DNA of 64,000 bases from NCBI GenBank assembly GCA_900555715.1, contig USMC01000003.1, positions 1 through 64,000 of the forward strand, read 5' to 3'. Below the pieces are notes generated by a model, which saw nothing but the letters and a program-made list of their open reading frames with translations, had not been told where the DNA came from and searched no databases. The stretch's first letter is position 1, and each line of letters starts with the position of its first letter. This document shows positions 34,885 to 43,651 of this stretch, piece after piece. Position numbers and translations under genes: made by a program. Source of the stretch: an uncultured Porphyromonadaceae bacterium (GTDB lineage Bacteria; Bacteroidota; Bacteroidia; Bacteroidales; Muribaculaceae).

Positions 34885-36873
34885 TCATTTATCACTGTGG
34901 ATAGGATGATATTCGACAAAAGCTTCCATCGCTTCGTATGATGCAAGACCAAGATTTTCGTAGAGGTTTGCTGTAGCGCGGTTGCGCTCTTCGGCACGCT
35001 GCCAGAACAGACGGTCGTCATCGCCGAGGAAAGGCGCATTCTCCATCTGGCTCTGATGTTTGAGGATGGAGTTACGCTTGAAGCGTAGCTCTTCCGGACT
35101 GATAGGCACAGCCATCTCGATATGGTCGATTTCCCATTCTGCCCAAGCACCGCGGTACATCCAGATGCGGCATTCTTTCATCCATGGCTCATCGAGAAGC
35201 TCATCTATCGCGGCAAGGACTGCGTCGGTGCATACCTTGTGAGTTCCGTGGGGATCTGCAAGGTCGCCTGCAACAAAAATCTGATGCGGCTGAACATCCT
35301 GAAGCAGCTTCTTGACAATGTCGACGTCTTTCTGAGAGAGGTCTCCCTTCTTGATCGTGCCGGTCTCATAGAACGGCAGACGGAGGAAGTGGATGTTCTC
35401 CGGCTTGACGCCGATATAATTGCAGGCGATGGTAGCCTCTGCCTGCCGTATCATCGTCTTGATCTCGCGGATGTCCTTGGTATCGGTCTCGCCGGATTTC
35501 TTATTCTTAATGAACTCATGCACCTCCTGCGAGAGTTTCTTATAGCCGCCTTCCCCGAAATCGAAAAGCGGAGCTATACGGTCCATCATCAGGAAGTAGC
35601 GCATCATGTCTTCGTCGCCCACAGCAATATTGCCGGAAGTCTCGTATGCGACATGCACGTCGTGTCCCTGATCGACGAGACGCTTGAGTGTACCGCCCAT
35701 GGAGATGACATCGTCGTCGGGGTGCGGAGAAAAGACGATGACACGCTTGGGGTACGGTGTCGCGCGCTCGGGACGATATGTGTCGTCGGCATTGGGTTTG
35801 CCGCCGGGCCAGCCGGTGATGGTGTGCTGAAGCTCGTTGAACACTTTGATATTGACGTTATAAGCCGAACCGTAGAGGGCAAGGAGCTCGCCGAGTCCCC
35901 AGTCGTTGTAGTCTTTGTCGGTGAGTTTGAGAATGGGCTTGCCTGTCATGTCGCAGAGCCATACGATAGCGCGGCGGATGAGCTTGTCGTCCCATTCAGC
36001 GGAAGTCACTTTCCAGGGATGGCTTATGCGCGTAAGGTCTTCAGCGCCGCCAAGGTCGGTGACAACCTTGACATGCGGGTGTCCCTGAAGGAGCGATGCC
36101 GGAACAGAAGGCGTCGCGGGCTCTTCAACTGCACAGCGGATGATCTGCGCGCGGCTTTCACCCCATGCCATTGTGAGCACGCGGCGGGCAGCCACGATGT
36201 TCGAAATACCGAGAGTGACCGCCGTAGCTGGCACGTCGTCGGTTTTATAGTCCTTGCCGATGAGATTGCGCGATTCGTTGCCAAGAAGAACAAGACGGCA
36301 ATTGCTTGTGGCAGGGCTGCCCGGCTCGTTGAACGCAATGGAGCCGTTGACTCCGATCTCGCAGAGTGCGACGTCGATGCCGCCGGCATTCATAATCTGA
36401 CGCTCATATTCCTGGCATACCTCGTACATTGTCTCTTTGGTGATGTTGGAATCTATGGAGCGGATATTTTCCGGCTTTATGTCGACGGAATTAAGGAAGA
36501 CACTCTTCAGACGGCGAAGCGTTGACGGTCCGTCCGGCGATACGGGGAAAAATTCACTGATATTGAAAACAATGACATTGGAAAAATCGACACGTCCTTC
36601 CTTATATAATTTAATAAGGCTGGCATAGACGCGGTGGGTACTGTTTCCTGCTCCAAGAGCAAGGACGCACTTTCCTTTGGCATCGACAAAGCGGTTGATA
36701 TACTTCGCCATCTGTGCCGCTACGAAGTCGGCGCCTTCGTTTGCTGTCTCAAAGATATGTGTGTCAATTTTTTCTTCCCGACGCAAAGCGGTCAGTTCTA
36801 TTTCAGTTTCCGGACTAAAATAGCGCCGCGGGATTCTGTCGAGTTTGATTTGGGAACTTAAATCGGTTTTCAT
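34885..36873 (-). CDS. NagB-like glucosamine-6-phosphate deaminase domain fused to PIG-L-type deacetylase
   Basis: A 662-residue fusion. Residues about 50-330 are a NagB/sugar-isomerase fold; 375-620 are a PIG-L/LmbE metal-dependent deacetylase with the zinc motif HPDDD (H384, D386-D388) and a distal DPHGTHKVC. In the NagB part the E. coli catalytic block MDEY reads ISEF (Asp72 to Ser106), and VDGHIAFNEP reads VNGSIAFNEP (Asp141 to Asn, His143 to Ser); only the NEP Glu is kept. Bacteroides homologues share this architecture, as far as I recall, also with altered residues, so deaminase activity is doubtful. The promoter at 36966-36936 excludes the earlier ATG at 36966. Amino-sugar metabolism is likely but the exact reaction is unknown. 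Confidence 0.85.
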   Translation of the reverse strand: MKTDLSSQIKLDRIPRRYFSPETEIELTALRREEKIDTHIFETANEGADFVAAQMAKYINRFVDAKGKCVLALGAGNSTHRVYASLIKLYKEGRVDFSNVIVFNISEFFPVSPDGPSTLRRLKSVFLNSVDIKPENIRSIDSNITKETMYEVCQEYERQIMNAGGIDVALCEIGVNGSIAFNEPGSPATSNCRLVLLGNESRNLIGKDYKTDDVPATAVTLGISNIVAARRVLTMAWGESRAQIIRCAVEEPATPSVPASLLQGHPHVKVVTDLGGAEDLTRISHPWKVTSAEWDDKLIRRAIVWLCDMTGKPILKLTDKDYNDWGLGELLALYGSAYNVNIKVFNELQHTITGWPGGKPNADDTYRPERATPYPKRVIVFSPHPDDDVISMGGTLKRLVDQGHDVHVAYETSGNIAVGDEDMMRYFLMMDRIAPLFDFGEGGYKKLSQEVHEFIKNKKSGETDTKDIREIKTMIRQAEATIACNYIGVKPENIHFLRLPFYETGTIKKGDLSQKDVDIVKKLLQDVQPHQIFVAGDLADPHGTHKVCTDAVLAAIDELLDEPWMKECRIWMYRGAWAEWEIDHIEMAVPISPEELRFKRNSILKHQSQMENAPFLGDDDRLFWQRAEERNRATANLYENLGLASYEAMEAFVEYHPIHSDK

Positions 36874-36935
36874 TATATTAGGTTGTGTTTTTGTTCCATG
36901 TAATCCGAATGCCGGAACTTCAGCATTCAGCACCA

Positions 36936-36966
36936 CAAAATTAATGATTATTTCGACACTATCCAA
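36936..36966 (-). promoter_or_regulatory. Promoter of the NagB/PIG-L gene
   Basis: TTG (36966-36964), 20-nt spacer and TAATTTTG (36943-36936) on the minus strand match the Bacteroidetes promoter. Start near 36930, leader about 57 nt. Confidence 0.7.
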
Positions 36967-37144
36967 TAATGCACAAAAAGTTTTTAAAATCTTTTAAGAA
37001 CAATATATCCCGCCCTCTGTCATCAGCGCGGGAAACCGCGATACTTATGTGACGTTCTGTTCGTGCATTTCCTGCTTTTCACGCATTTTTCGCCACGATA
37101 AATATTTTTATATCTTTCAGACCATGAAATTCCGAAATAATCAC

Positions 37145-37152
37145 TAACTTTG
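37145..37152 (+). promoter_or_regulatory. -7 box of the ROK kinase gene
   Basis: TAACTTTG, 32 nt before the ATG at 37185; no good -33 element. Confidence 0.5.
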
Positions 37153-37184
37153 ACCCGTCTTTTTAACTAAAATCCAATACAAAC

Positions 37185-38138
37185 ATGAAACCTTACGTTC
37201 TCGGCATCGACATAGGCGGCACAAACACCGTATTCGGCATCGTAGACGCTCGCGGCAATGTCATTGCAAGCTCCTCGATAAAAACAGGAAAACACGCAAA
37301 CTTCGACGACTACCTCGAAGAACTTCATACCGAAGCATCACGTCTCATCAAGGCAAACGATGCAGAAGGTAAAATCCAGGGCATAGGTATCGGAGCTCCT
37401 AATGCGAACTACTACACCGGCGAAATCGACAACGCCGTCAATCTTCCCTGGCCCAATCTCCCGCTTGCAAAGATCGTAAGCGAAAAATTCGGCATTCCTG
37501 TCGCCATCACCAACGACGCCAACGCAGCAGCCCTCGGCGAAATGACTTACGGCGCCGCACGAGGTATGAAAGATTTCATCATGATAACCCTCGGAACGGG
37601 TGTCGGCTCCGGTATCGTTGTCAACGGTCAGATGGTATACGGACACGACGGTCTTGCCGGCGAGCTCGGTCACGTCATCGTCAAGCGCAACAACGGTCGC
37701 CTTTGCGGCTGCGGACGCACAGGCTGTCTTGAGACCTACTGCTCCGCCACCGGCGTAGCCCGCACAGCGCGCGAATTCCTTGAGGCACGCTCCGAGCCCT
37801 CGACTCTCCGCAATATGCCCATCGAAAACATCACATCGAAAGATGTATACGATGCTGCTGTCAACGGCGACAAGCTTGCAAAAGATATCTTCGACTATAC
37901 CGGAACAATCCTCGGCGAAGCATTCGCCGACATGATGGTATTCTCATCACCCCAGGCATTTATCCTCTTCGGCGGTCTTGCCAAGAGCGGCGATCTGCTG
38001 ATGCGTCCTCTGCGCGAAGCCATGGAAAAGAACATGCTCAGCGTTTTCAAAGGCAAAGCTAAAGTTCTTCTTAGCGAGCTCAAGGAAGCCGACGCAGCAG
38101 TTCTTGGCGCCAGCGCCCTCGGCTGGGAAGCCAAATAA
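37185..38138 (+). CDS. ROK family sugar kinase (glucokinase-like)
   Basis: A 317-residue cytoplasmic kinase. The ATP-binding phosphate loop is GIDIGGTNTVFGIV (about 6-19). The catalytic Asp is in TNDANAAALGE, and GELGHVIV is followed by the zinc motif CGCGRTGCLE that defines ROK kinases. Substrate could be glucose or an N-acetylhexosamine; its position divergent from the NagB/PIG-L gene hints at an amino sugar, but that is inference. Confidence 0.92.
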   Translation: MKPYVLGIDIGGTNTVFGIVDARGNVIASSSIKTGKHANFDDYLEELHTEASRLIKANDAEGKIQGIGIGAPNANYYTGEIDNAVNLPWPNLPLAKIVSEKFGIPVAITNDANAAALGEMTYGAARGMKDFIMITLGTGVGSGIVVNGQMVYGHDGLAGELGHVIVKRNNGRLCGCGRTGCLETYCSATGVARTAREFLEARSEPSTLRNMPIENITSKDVYDAAVNGDKLAKDIFDYTGTILGEAFADMMVFSSPQAFILFGGLAKSGDLLMRPLREAMEKNMLSVFKGKAKVLLSELKEADAAVLGASALGWEAK

Positions 38139-38157
38139 TGCGTCATGCAAACTATCA

Positions 38158-38189
38158 CCCCGTCTTGGTTCGCAAGGCGGGGATTTTTT
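38158..38189 (+). terminator. Terminator of the ROK kinase gene
   Basis: CCCCGTCTTG (38158-38167) pairs with CAAGGCGGGG (38173-38182) with one wobble, followed by T6 at 38184-38189. Confidence 0.85.
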
Positions 38190-38192
38190 GTC

Positions 38193-39113
38193 TCATAACC
38201 AACGTATTCTGCGAAGAAGCGCATAAAGCATCGCCGAAAGAGTGAGCGAGCCCATGATAATGAGCCAGAAAACGAAGGGATGGTCGCCGTAGCTGATCTC
38301 GACATTCATGCCGTAGAAGCTGGCAACAAGCGTCGGAACCATAAGGACGACCGAAACAGCCGTCATTTTCTTCATCACGGAGTTGACATTGTTCGAGATT
38401 ATTGAAGCGAATGCATCCATGGTGCTTTCGAGAATGTCGCTGTATATTTTTGCGGTAATGCCCGCCTGATGCAGCTCTATCTGCACATCTTCGACAAATC
38501 CGGCATCGCAGCGTTCGCCGTAGACGTTCTGCAGACGGTCGATGAGCATCTCATTACCTTGAATGGACGTATTGAAAAAAACAAGCGTGCGCTGAATCGC
38601 CAACATACGCAGAAGATCTTCGTTTCGGATATCCGACTCTGAATTCCGTTCATTACGTATCACATGATTGTTGATGTCCCGGAGATATCTGAGATACCAC
38701 GCCGCTGCCGAGTTAAGTATATGAAGAATAAAATCAGCCTCTGTACCGACAGCGATTCCACGGCTGCGGCTGTATGATATAAAATCGTCCAGCATCTCCG
38801 TCGTCCGGTGGCATACCGTCAGCAGAATATCTTTGTTCGTCATTATGCTGATCGGAACAGTACCGTAAGGCATTTCGCCGTCGCGTGCCCGGAAAGGCAC
38901 ACGCAAGATGGTGAGACGCCATTCCCCCTCACGGTCGACTCGCGGACGTTCGTATATATCGGCAGCGCTTTCAAGAAAATCCCGGGGCACCCCGAGATTT
39001 TCGAGCATGAAATCCTCATCGTTTTTGTCGGGACATTGCACATTGATCCAGCAATGCGGCGACCACGCATCGCATTCTACAAAACCGTTGCTGTTCACCA
39101 GATACGTTTTCAT
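38193..39113 (-). CDS. corA: CorA family divalent metal ion transporter
   Basis: A 306-residue pentameric Mg2+ (or Co2+/Ni2+) channel. The large N-terminal cytoplasmic domain and long stalk helix end in two membrane helices. The pore signature YGMNVE is present near residue 269 with the conserved GMN. The charged C-terminus (LLRRIRWL) is typical. It follows gpmA by 5 nt. Confidence 0.93.
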   Translation of the reverse strand: MKTYLVNSNGFVECDAWSPHCWINVQCPDKNDEDFMLENLGVPRDFLESAADIYERPRVDREGEWRLTILRVPFRARDGEMPYGTVPISIMTNKDILLTVCHRTTEMLDDFISYSRSRGIAVGTEADFILHILNSAAAWYLRYLRDINNHVIRNERNSESDIRNEDLLRMLAIQRTLVFFNTSIQGNEMLIDRLQNVYGERCDAGFVEDVQIELHQAGITAKIYSDILESTMDAFASIISNNVNSVMKKMTAVSVVLMVPTLVASFYGMNVEISYGDHPFVFWLIIMGSLTLSAMLYALLRRIRWL

Positions 39114-39118
39114 AGATG

Positions 39119-39805
39119 CTACAGCCAGTATTGTTTAACAATCCTGCATCTATCGTCAAGTTCGAAGACCCACGGCGTTCCTGTAGGAATCTCAAGTGAA
39201 GTCACTTCATCTGGCGTCAAGCCGAGAAGCATCATGGCAAGTCCTCGCAGACTGTTGCCGTGCGCGACAACCATGACGTCGCCGTAATGTTCAAGAGCGG
39301 GAACGATCTTCTCTTCCCAAACGCAGCGCACACGCCCTATCGTCTGGCGCAGCGACTCTGCCAGCGGCAGTTCTCCGGCTGTCAGAGAGGCATAACGCGG
39401 GTCTTTTCCGGGAAAACGCGGGTCGTCAGGCGTCAGTGCCGGAGGCGCGGTGTCGTAGCTCCGCCTCCATATATGCACCTGCTCGTCGCCATATTTTTTT
39501 GCCGTAGCAGCCTTGTCAAGCCCCTGAAGAGCGCCATAATGACGTTCGTTAAGATGCCAGTCTTTCACCACCGGCACCCACTCGCGGTCCATTTCTGCAG
39601 CAGCAAGCTGAAGAGTGTGGATGGCTCGGCGGAGAAACGACGTAAAATAGTACTCCGGCAGAATTCCCGCCGCGCGGACTTTTCTACCCGCCTCACGTGC
39701 CTCCTCACGACCTTTTTCTGTAAGATCAACATCGGTCCAGCCGGTAAAGAGATTGAGGCGGTTCCACTCGCTTTCGCCGTGACGTATCAAAATCAGATTT
39801 TTCAT
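39119..39805 (-). CDS. gpmA: 2,3-bisphosphoglycerate-dependent phosphoglycerate mutase
   Basis: A 228-residue glycolytic enzyme interconverting 3- and 2-phosphoglycerate. It has LIRHGESEWN with the phospho-accepting His9, FTGWTDVDLTEKG, the ERHYGALQGLDK block with the catalytic Glu, and VAHGNSLRG with the second His. The frame is open to 39940, but MKNLILIRHG at 39805 is the family start. Confidence 0.95.
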   Translation of the reverse strand: MKNLILIRHGESEWNRLNLFTGWTDVDLTEKGREEAREAGRKVRAAGILPEYYFTSFLRRAIHTLQLAAAEMDREWVPVVKDWHLNERHYGALQGLDKAATAKKYGDEQVHIWRRSYDTAPPALTPDDPRFPGKDPRYASLTAGELPLAESLRQTIGRVRCVWEEKIVPALEHYGDVMVVAHGNSLRGLAMMLLGLTPDEVTSLEIPTGTPWVFELDDRCRIVKQYWL

Positions 39806-39851
39806 ATAAATCCAACAATCGCGCTTGCGGAATGTTTGATAAACAGAGCTC

Positions 39852-39882
39852 TTGCACGTGACAAATAATTGTATTAATTTTG
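39852..39882 (+). promoter_or_regulatory. Promoter of the ECF sigma factor gene
   Basis: TTG (39852-39854), a 20-nt spacer and TAATTTTG (39875-39882). By the spacing at the SRP RNA promoter, transcription starts at about 39888, on the ATG itself. Confidence 0.7.
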
Positions 39883-39887
39883 TAATG

Positions 39888-40442
39888 ATGGAACAGCTTT
39901 CAGACAACGACCTCATCCTGCGGATGCGCAACGGCGACACCGGGGCGCTCGGCGTGCTGTATATGCGCTACTCAGCGGCTGTCAGTGAATTTGCATTCCG
40001 ATTCATCCGCAACCGCGAAGAGGTTGCGGATATAACCCACAACATATTCTGCAAGCTATGGGACGAACGCAGCACACTCCATAATGTGTATGAGATGAAG
40101 GGCTATCTGTTCAGTATGACACGAAACGCCATCTTCAACGAACTGCGTCACCGCAAGGTCGTCTGCGAATGGGAGACAGAAGTAAAACTTACCGGAGACA
40201 TTCATTGCGATGATACCGACAGTGCCATCTCAACGTCTGACCTGCTGGAGATGATAAATCTCCATATAGAACATATGCCCGATCTGCGGCGCCGCATCTT
40301 CTGCATGAGCAGATATGAAAACATGACTCACGCCGAGATTGCCGAAAAACTCAACGTGAGCCAGAAAACGGTGGAATATCATATCGGCATAGCCCTCAAA
40401 GAGCTACGGAAACTCCTGAAGGTGATGCTTATTTTTGTTTAG
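39888..40442 (+). CDS. ECF RNA polymerase sigma factor, Bacteroides expansion family type
   Basis: A 184-residue sigma-70 group IV protein. Region 2 is LGVLYMRYSAAVSEFAFRFI...EVADITHNIFCKLWDER (about 23-63); region 4 is LRRRIFCMSRYENMTHAEIAEKLNVSQKTVEYHIG with the helix-turn-helix. Such factors usually pair with a FecR anti-sigma gene next door. Here the next gene is convergent (14-nt overlap), and the only FecR gene lies 17 kb away at the other end of the SusCD locus. Tandem ATGs lie at 39885 and 39888; the promoter ends at 39882, so the mRNA may be leaderless and the second ATG is chosen. Confidence 0.85.
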   Translation: MEQLSDNDLILRMRNGDTGALGVLYMRYSAAVSEFAFRFIRNREEVADITHNIFCKLWDERSTLHNVYEMKGYLFSMTRNAIFNELRHRKVVCEWETEVKLTGDIHCDDTDSAISTSDLLEMINLHIEHMPDLRRRIFCMSRYENMTHAEIAEKLNVSQKTVEYHIGIALKELRKLLKVMLIFV

Positions 40443-42252
40443 TCACCTCTTTTGGAAGTGCATTGTATTTCTGATTGTCAGGAAGATTATCCTTCGCCAC
40501 TCCTTTTTTCATAAGACTGCGCAATTCCGGCAGATGGCAGCGGTATACGTCGCGCGGACCGACACCATACTTGCGGCACAACGACGAAGCCATTCCTACA
40601 ACCTCTCCCATCATGCCGCACGTGCGCATCAGCCTGACTGTTCCAAGAGCCACGTGCGTCACACTAATGTCGCGTCCGGCCATGAAAAGGTTATCGATAT
40701 TGCGGGAATAGAGACAGCGGTATGGTACCGCATACGGCTCTATGCTCACGTGATTCGTTGCAGAGATGAACTCTTCTCCTGGGAAAAGCGCGGAATTTCC
40801 AGGATCGGGGAAGTGAAGGTCTATCGTCCATGTGGTTGTGAAAGAAGCATCCTCGTGAGACACCTGTTTGAGAATATCGTCCTGCTTGAGAATATAATCG
40901 CCCATAAGACGGCGCGACTCGCGCTTGCCGGCTATGTACGCCACCCAATCGAGAGAACGGTCGGGAAACAGACCAAGCTTGTTGCGGATATAGCTCCAGT
41001 TGGTGTACACAACAAGCAGCCCATAGTCGCGGACTCTCTCGGCACAGTCGACCTGATGATAGCGCATACCGTTTTCCCACGTCCATTCTCCCATGCTCAC
41101 CCGGCGGCAGCTTTCATCGTCGAGTTCAAGACCATAGCTGAACTCCGGAAAGGAAGCATTGCCATCGGCGGCTTTCCGGGTACGCCATTGCACGGAAGCG
41201 CCCATCGTCATACTGTCGGGACGTTCAGGCGCCATGCTCTCGCCGAAATCGTCGCGGCATTCGCGTCCGTAGAGATAGTCGGCGCCTGCAAGATAGCCCA
41301 CTGTTCCGTCGCCGGTGCAGTCGGCGAAAAGAGGTGCTTCAAAAAGAAAACGTTCACCGGTGACAATGTCTGTGGCAATAAGCGAGTCGATGTGTCCGTC
41401 GACAGCAAAAACCTCGTTCACATGACAGTTCATAAAAGACCTGATGTTCTTTTCCGAATCTATCCAGTCCTGCTTCTTCGAATCCTCATACCGCTCGGGC
41501 GTCTTGGCATTTCCTCCCCGACCGGGACCATACTCCTTGACAAGAGCTCCCACCGCCGGATAAGGACCTACATCGACAGCACCGCCCAGATGCACGCGCA
41601 CCTCCGAACTGTTGTTCCCGCCGAATACAGGGCGGTCGTGAATGAGCGCTACCTTAGAGCCGAGACGCGCGGCACTCATCGCGGCACTCATGCCTGCGAT
41701 ACCTCCGCCTACTACGACAAAGTCGAATCTGCCGACGGCAACAGCCTCATTCCGTGGACGACACATGTCGTCGGCAGGCACGTCGGTCTTGTCCGTTGTG
41801 AAATAGAGCGCATCGCAGCGTCCGTCAAAGCCCGTAAGGTCTTTAAGCGACACCGCCGCCTGCATGTCTTTTATAGCGACGGCGCCGGCATATTGCCATT
41901 CCCAGGCATTACCCTTGTCTCCCACCACATTTCGCAGACGCTTGCCGTCGACAGCGACAGCAAACGCGCCCGGTCCTTTTCCGGAATGCCATGGCGACGT
42001 CCAGTTATATGTCCGGACATAGACGTGGTACTTTCCCGGAGCAGGAACGGAGATAACAGCAGAAGCGTCGGCTACCGGGCGCCCGAGACCATGCGCAATA
42101 AGATACGGCGAGCCCATCTGATCCATAAACTGCTGATCGACAGCCCAGCCGCCTTTATCGGCAAAACTTTCAGCCTCAACAAAAAAAGACTCGGCAAAAG
42201 CGGCAGTCGCGGATAGCGCAAGCGCGAATGTGATAAAAAATCTCATATTCAT
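40429..42252 (-). CDS. Secreted FAD-dependent oxidoreductase with N-terminal carbohydrate-binding-like domain
   Basis: A 607-residue protein with a signal peptide (about 1-20). Residues 21-155 look like a jelly-roll module of the CBM35 kind (EAESFADKGGW, PGKYHVYVRTYNWT, AFAVAVDGKRL). A Rossmann dinucleotide site VVVGGGIAGMSAAMSAARLG begins near 179, and the rest matches FAD_oxidored (PF12831), with FADCTGDGTVGYLAGADY and FMAGRDISVTHVALGTVR. Secreted members occur in polysaccharide utilization loci but the reaction is generally unknown. Its start overlaps the transporter gene upstream by 4 nt. Last gene of the locus, tail to tail with the sigma factor. Confidence 0.85.
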   Translation of the reverse strand: MNMRFFITFALALSATAAFAESFFVEAESFADKGGWAVDQQFMDQMGSPYLIAHGLGRPVADASAVISVPAPGKYHVYVRTYNWTSPWHSGKGPGAFAVAVDGKRLRNVVGDKGNAWEWQYAGAVAIKDMQAAVSLKDLTGFDGRCDALYFTTDKTDVPADDMCRPRNEAVAVGRFDFVVVGGGIAGMSAAMSAARLGSKVALIHDRPVFGGNNSSEVRVHLGGAVDVGPYPAVGALVKEYGPGRGGNAKTPERYEDSKKQDWIDSEKNIRSFMNCHVNEVFAVDGHIDSLIATDIVTGERFLFEAPLFADCTGDGTVGYLAGADYLYGRECRDDFGESMAPERPDSMTMGASVQWRTRKAADGNASFPEFSYGLELDDESCRRVSMGEWTWENGMRYHQVDCAERVRDYGLLVVYTNWSYIRNKLGLFPDRSLDWVAYIAGKRESRRLMGDYILKQDDILKQVSHEDASFTTTWTIDLHFPDPGNSALFPGEEFISATNHVSIEPYAVPYRCLYSRNIDNLFMAGRDISVTHVALGTVRLMRTCGMMGEVVGMASSLCRKYGVGPRDVYRCHLPELRSLMKKGVAKDNLPDNQKYNALPKEVTKQK

Positions 42253-43631
42253 TCATCCTCGTCGGGACGACGCTTTTTATTGAACAGCGGCAGTATGAAC
42301 GAAAGCACGGAAGCCCCGAGCCAGAAGAGACAGACGGGGAGAAAATCGTAGTGGCGCACACCGTCGACCATAGTGGAATGACCGTCAATAAGAATGCCTG
42401 AAGCGACATCCTGTATGCCTGCAGCGACGTAGGAGAAAATGCCGACAAGACCGAGCGCGGCACCTGTGGCGCGACGCGGCACTATGTCGATTGCCATGAG
42501 TCCGCCGAGGAAGCAGATGAGCACACCTATTGCGATTCCGAAGAGCACCATTGCCAGAACGTTGACCCACAGTGCGTTTCCTCCGAAGAAGAAAATGGCG
42601 AGCGCTACGGAGTTGAGAACGCCGAAGATGAGAGCGGGAATCTTGCGGTCGCCTTTGAAAAGTTTGTCGGAGAACCAGCCGGAAAGAACAGTGCCAAGAA
42701 TGCCGAGGAGGGCATTGATAGAGATGACCCATGTGGCAAGTTCCTGAGTGTAGCCTTTCTGCTCCTGAAGAAAGAGCATGCCCCAGCCGTTAATGGCATA
42801 GCGCGAGATATACATGAACGCGCTTGCAAGGGCGAGAATCCACACGGCAGGCGTGCGGAACACCATCTTCTGAATGTCGCCAGTCGACATGGCGGCGGTC
42901 TTCTTGCTCACTTTCTCATGCGACAGAGCCTCGACTGACGGCAGACCGTGAGCGCCGGGATGGTCGTGGAGATAGAAATATATGAGAACGCACCCGAGGA
43001 TGCCGGCAATAGCGGAACCGAAGAACCCGGCGCGCCAGCTGAGAAGTCCCACAAGAGAGCCTACGAAGACGAACGACAGGAACTCGCCGAGATTGTGACT
43101 GGCGGAGAAGATGCCATAGTAAGTGCCGCGCTCCTTTAGCGAGAACCAGCGCGAAAGCGATATAATTGCAGGTGGCGCGCCCATCGACTGAGCCCAGCCG
43201 TTGAAGCCCCACATTACGGCGAAGCATATTGTCATCACCGTCGCCGGAATCATTCCGGCGGTAAGCCCCATGACACCCATGACGGCATTGGCAAGCGCAG
43301 AGATGCACAGACCTGTGAACATGAAACGCTTGATGTTGCAGTGGTCTGCGACAAAACCGTTGACAAATTTGCCGACGGCATAGGTAAACAGAAGCGCCGA
43401 GCTTACTACACCGAGTTGCGTAGCGTTGAGTGTGCCCGAATCTATGATAGGCTTCTTCATCACATTGAGACCGGTGCGGCACACATAATACAGACTGTAG
43501 CCGAGAGTGGCGGCGACAAAGCTCTGCATCCGCAGACGCTTATAATATTTCTGCTGCTCTGCTTCCGAGGAGAACTCACGAGGTTCTGCCGCAGAGCTGA
43601 TTGAATAGTAATTCTTAATTTTTGATAGCAT
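42249..43631 (-). CDS. MFS organophosphate:phosphate antiporter (GlpT/UhpT type)
   Basis: A 460-residue inner-membrane transporter with 12 predicted helices. It matches the organophosphate:Pi antiporter family. The two phosphate-binding arginines of E. coli GlpT correspond to R52 (YYVCRTGLN) and R277 (FMYISRYAING), and the substrate-linked His to H179 (FSASHNLGEF). It should import glycerol-3-phosphate or a hexose phosphate in exchange for phosphate. That fits two phosphodiesterases of the GDPD family in the same gene series, which release glycerol-3-phosphate. It follows the sulfatase gene by 20 nt and overlaps the oxidoreductase gene by 4 nt. Confidence 0.9.
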   Translation of the reverse strand: MLSKIKNYYSISSAAEPREFSSEAEQQKYYKRLRMQSFVAATLGYSLYYVCRTGLNVMKKPIIDSGTLNATQLGVVSSALLFTYAVGKFVNGFVADHCNIKRFMFTGLCISALANAVMGVMGLTAGMIPATVMTICFAVMWGFNGWAQSMGAPPAIISLSRWFSLKERGTYYGIFSASHNLGEFLSFVFVGSLVGLLSWRAGFFGSAIAGILGCVLIYFYLHDHPGAHGLPSVEALSHEKVSKKTAAMSTGDIQKMVFRTPAVWILALASAFMYISRYAINGWGMLFLQEQKGYTQELATWVISINALLGILGTVLSGWFSDKLFKGDRKIPALIFGVLNSVALAIFFFGGNALWVNVLAMVLFGIAIGVLICFLGGLMAIDIVPRRATGAALGLVGIFSYVAAGIQDVASGILIDGHSTMVDGVRHYDFLPVCLFWLGASVLSFILPLFNKKRRPDEDE

Positions 43632-43651
43632 ATTGTGTATGATAGTACGTG

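Larger units (their letters stand above)
36874..37184. other. Divergent intergenic region between NagB/PIG-L and ROK genes
   Basis: 311 nt without a gene. It holds the minus-strand promoter (36936-36966), the plus-strand -7 box (37145-37152), and a 6-bp hairpin TCCCGC/GCGGGA (37008-37033) lying between the two promoters. Confidence 0.5.

Noticed and set aside
36874..36966. Extended start of the NagB/PIG-L fusion at 36966
   Set aside because: The extension overlaps the whole promoter (36936-36966).
39806..39940. Extended gpmA start at 39940
   Set aside because: It would overlap the sigma-factor gene and its promoter; MKNLILIRHG is the family start.
40435..42216. 593-codon plus-strand frame over the FAD oxidoreductase gene
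   Set aside because: The minus-strand frame has signal peptide, Rossmann motif and 4-nt operon overlap; the other is a shadow.
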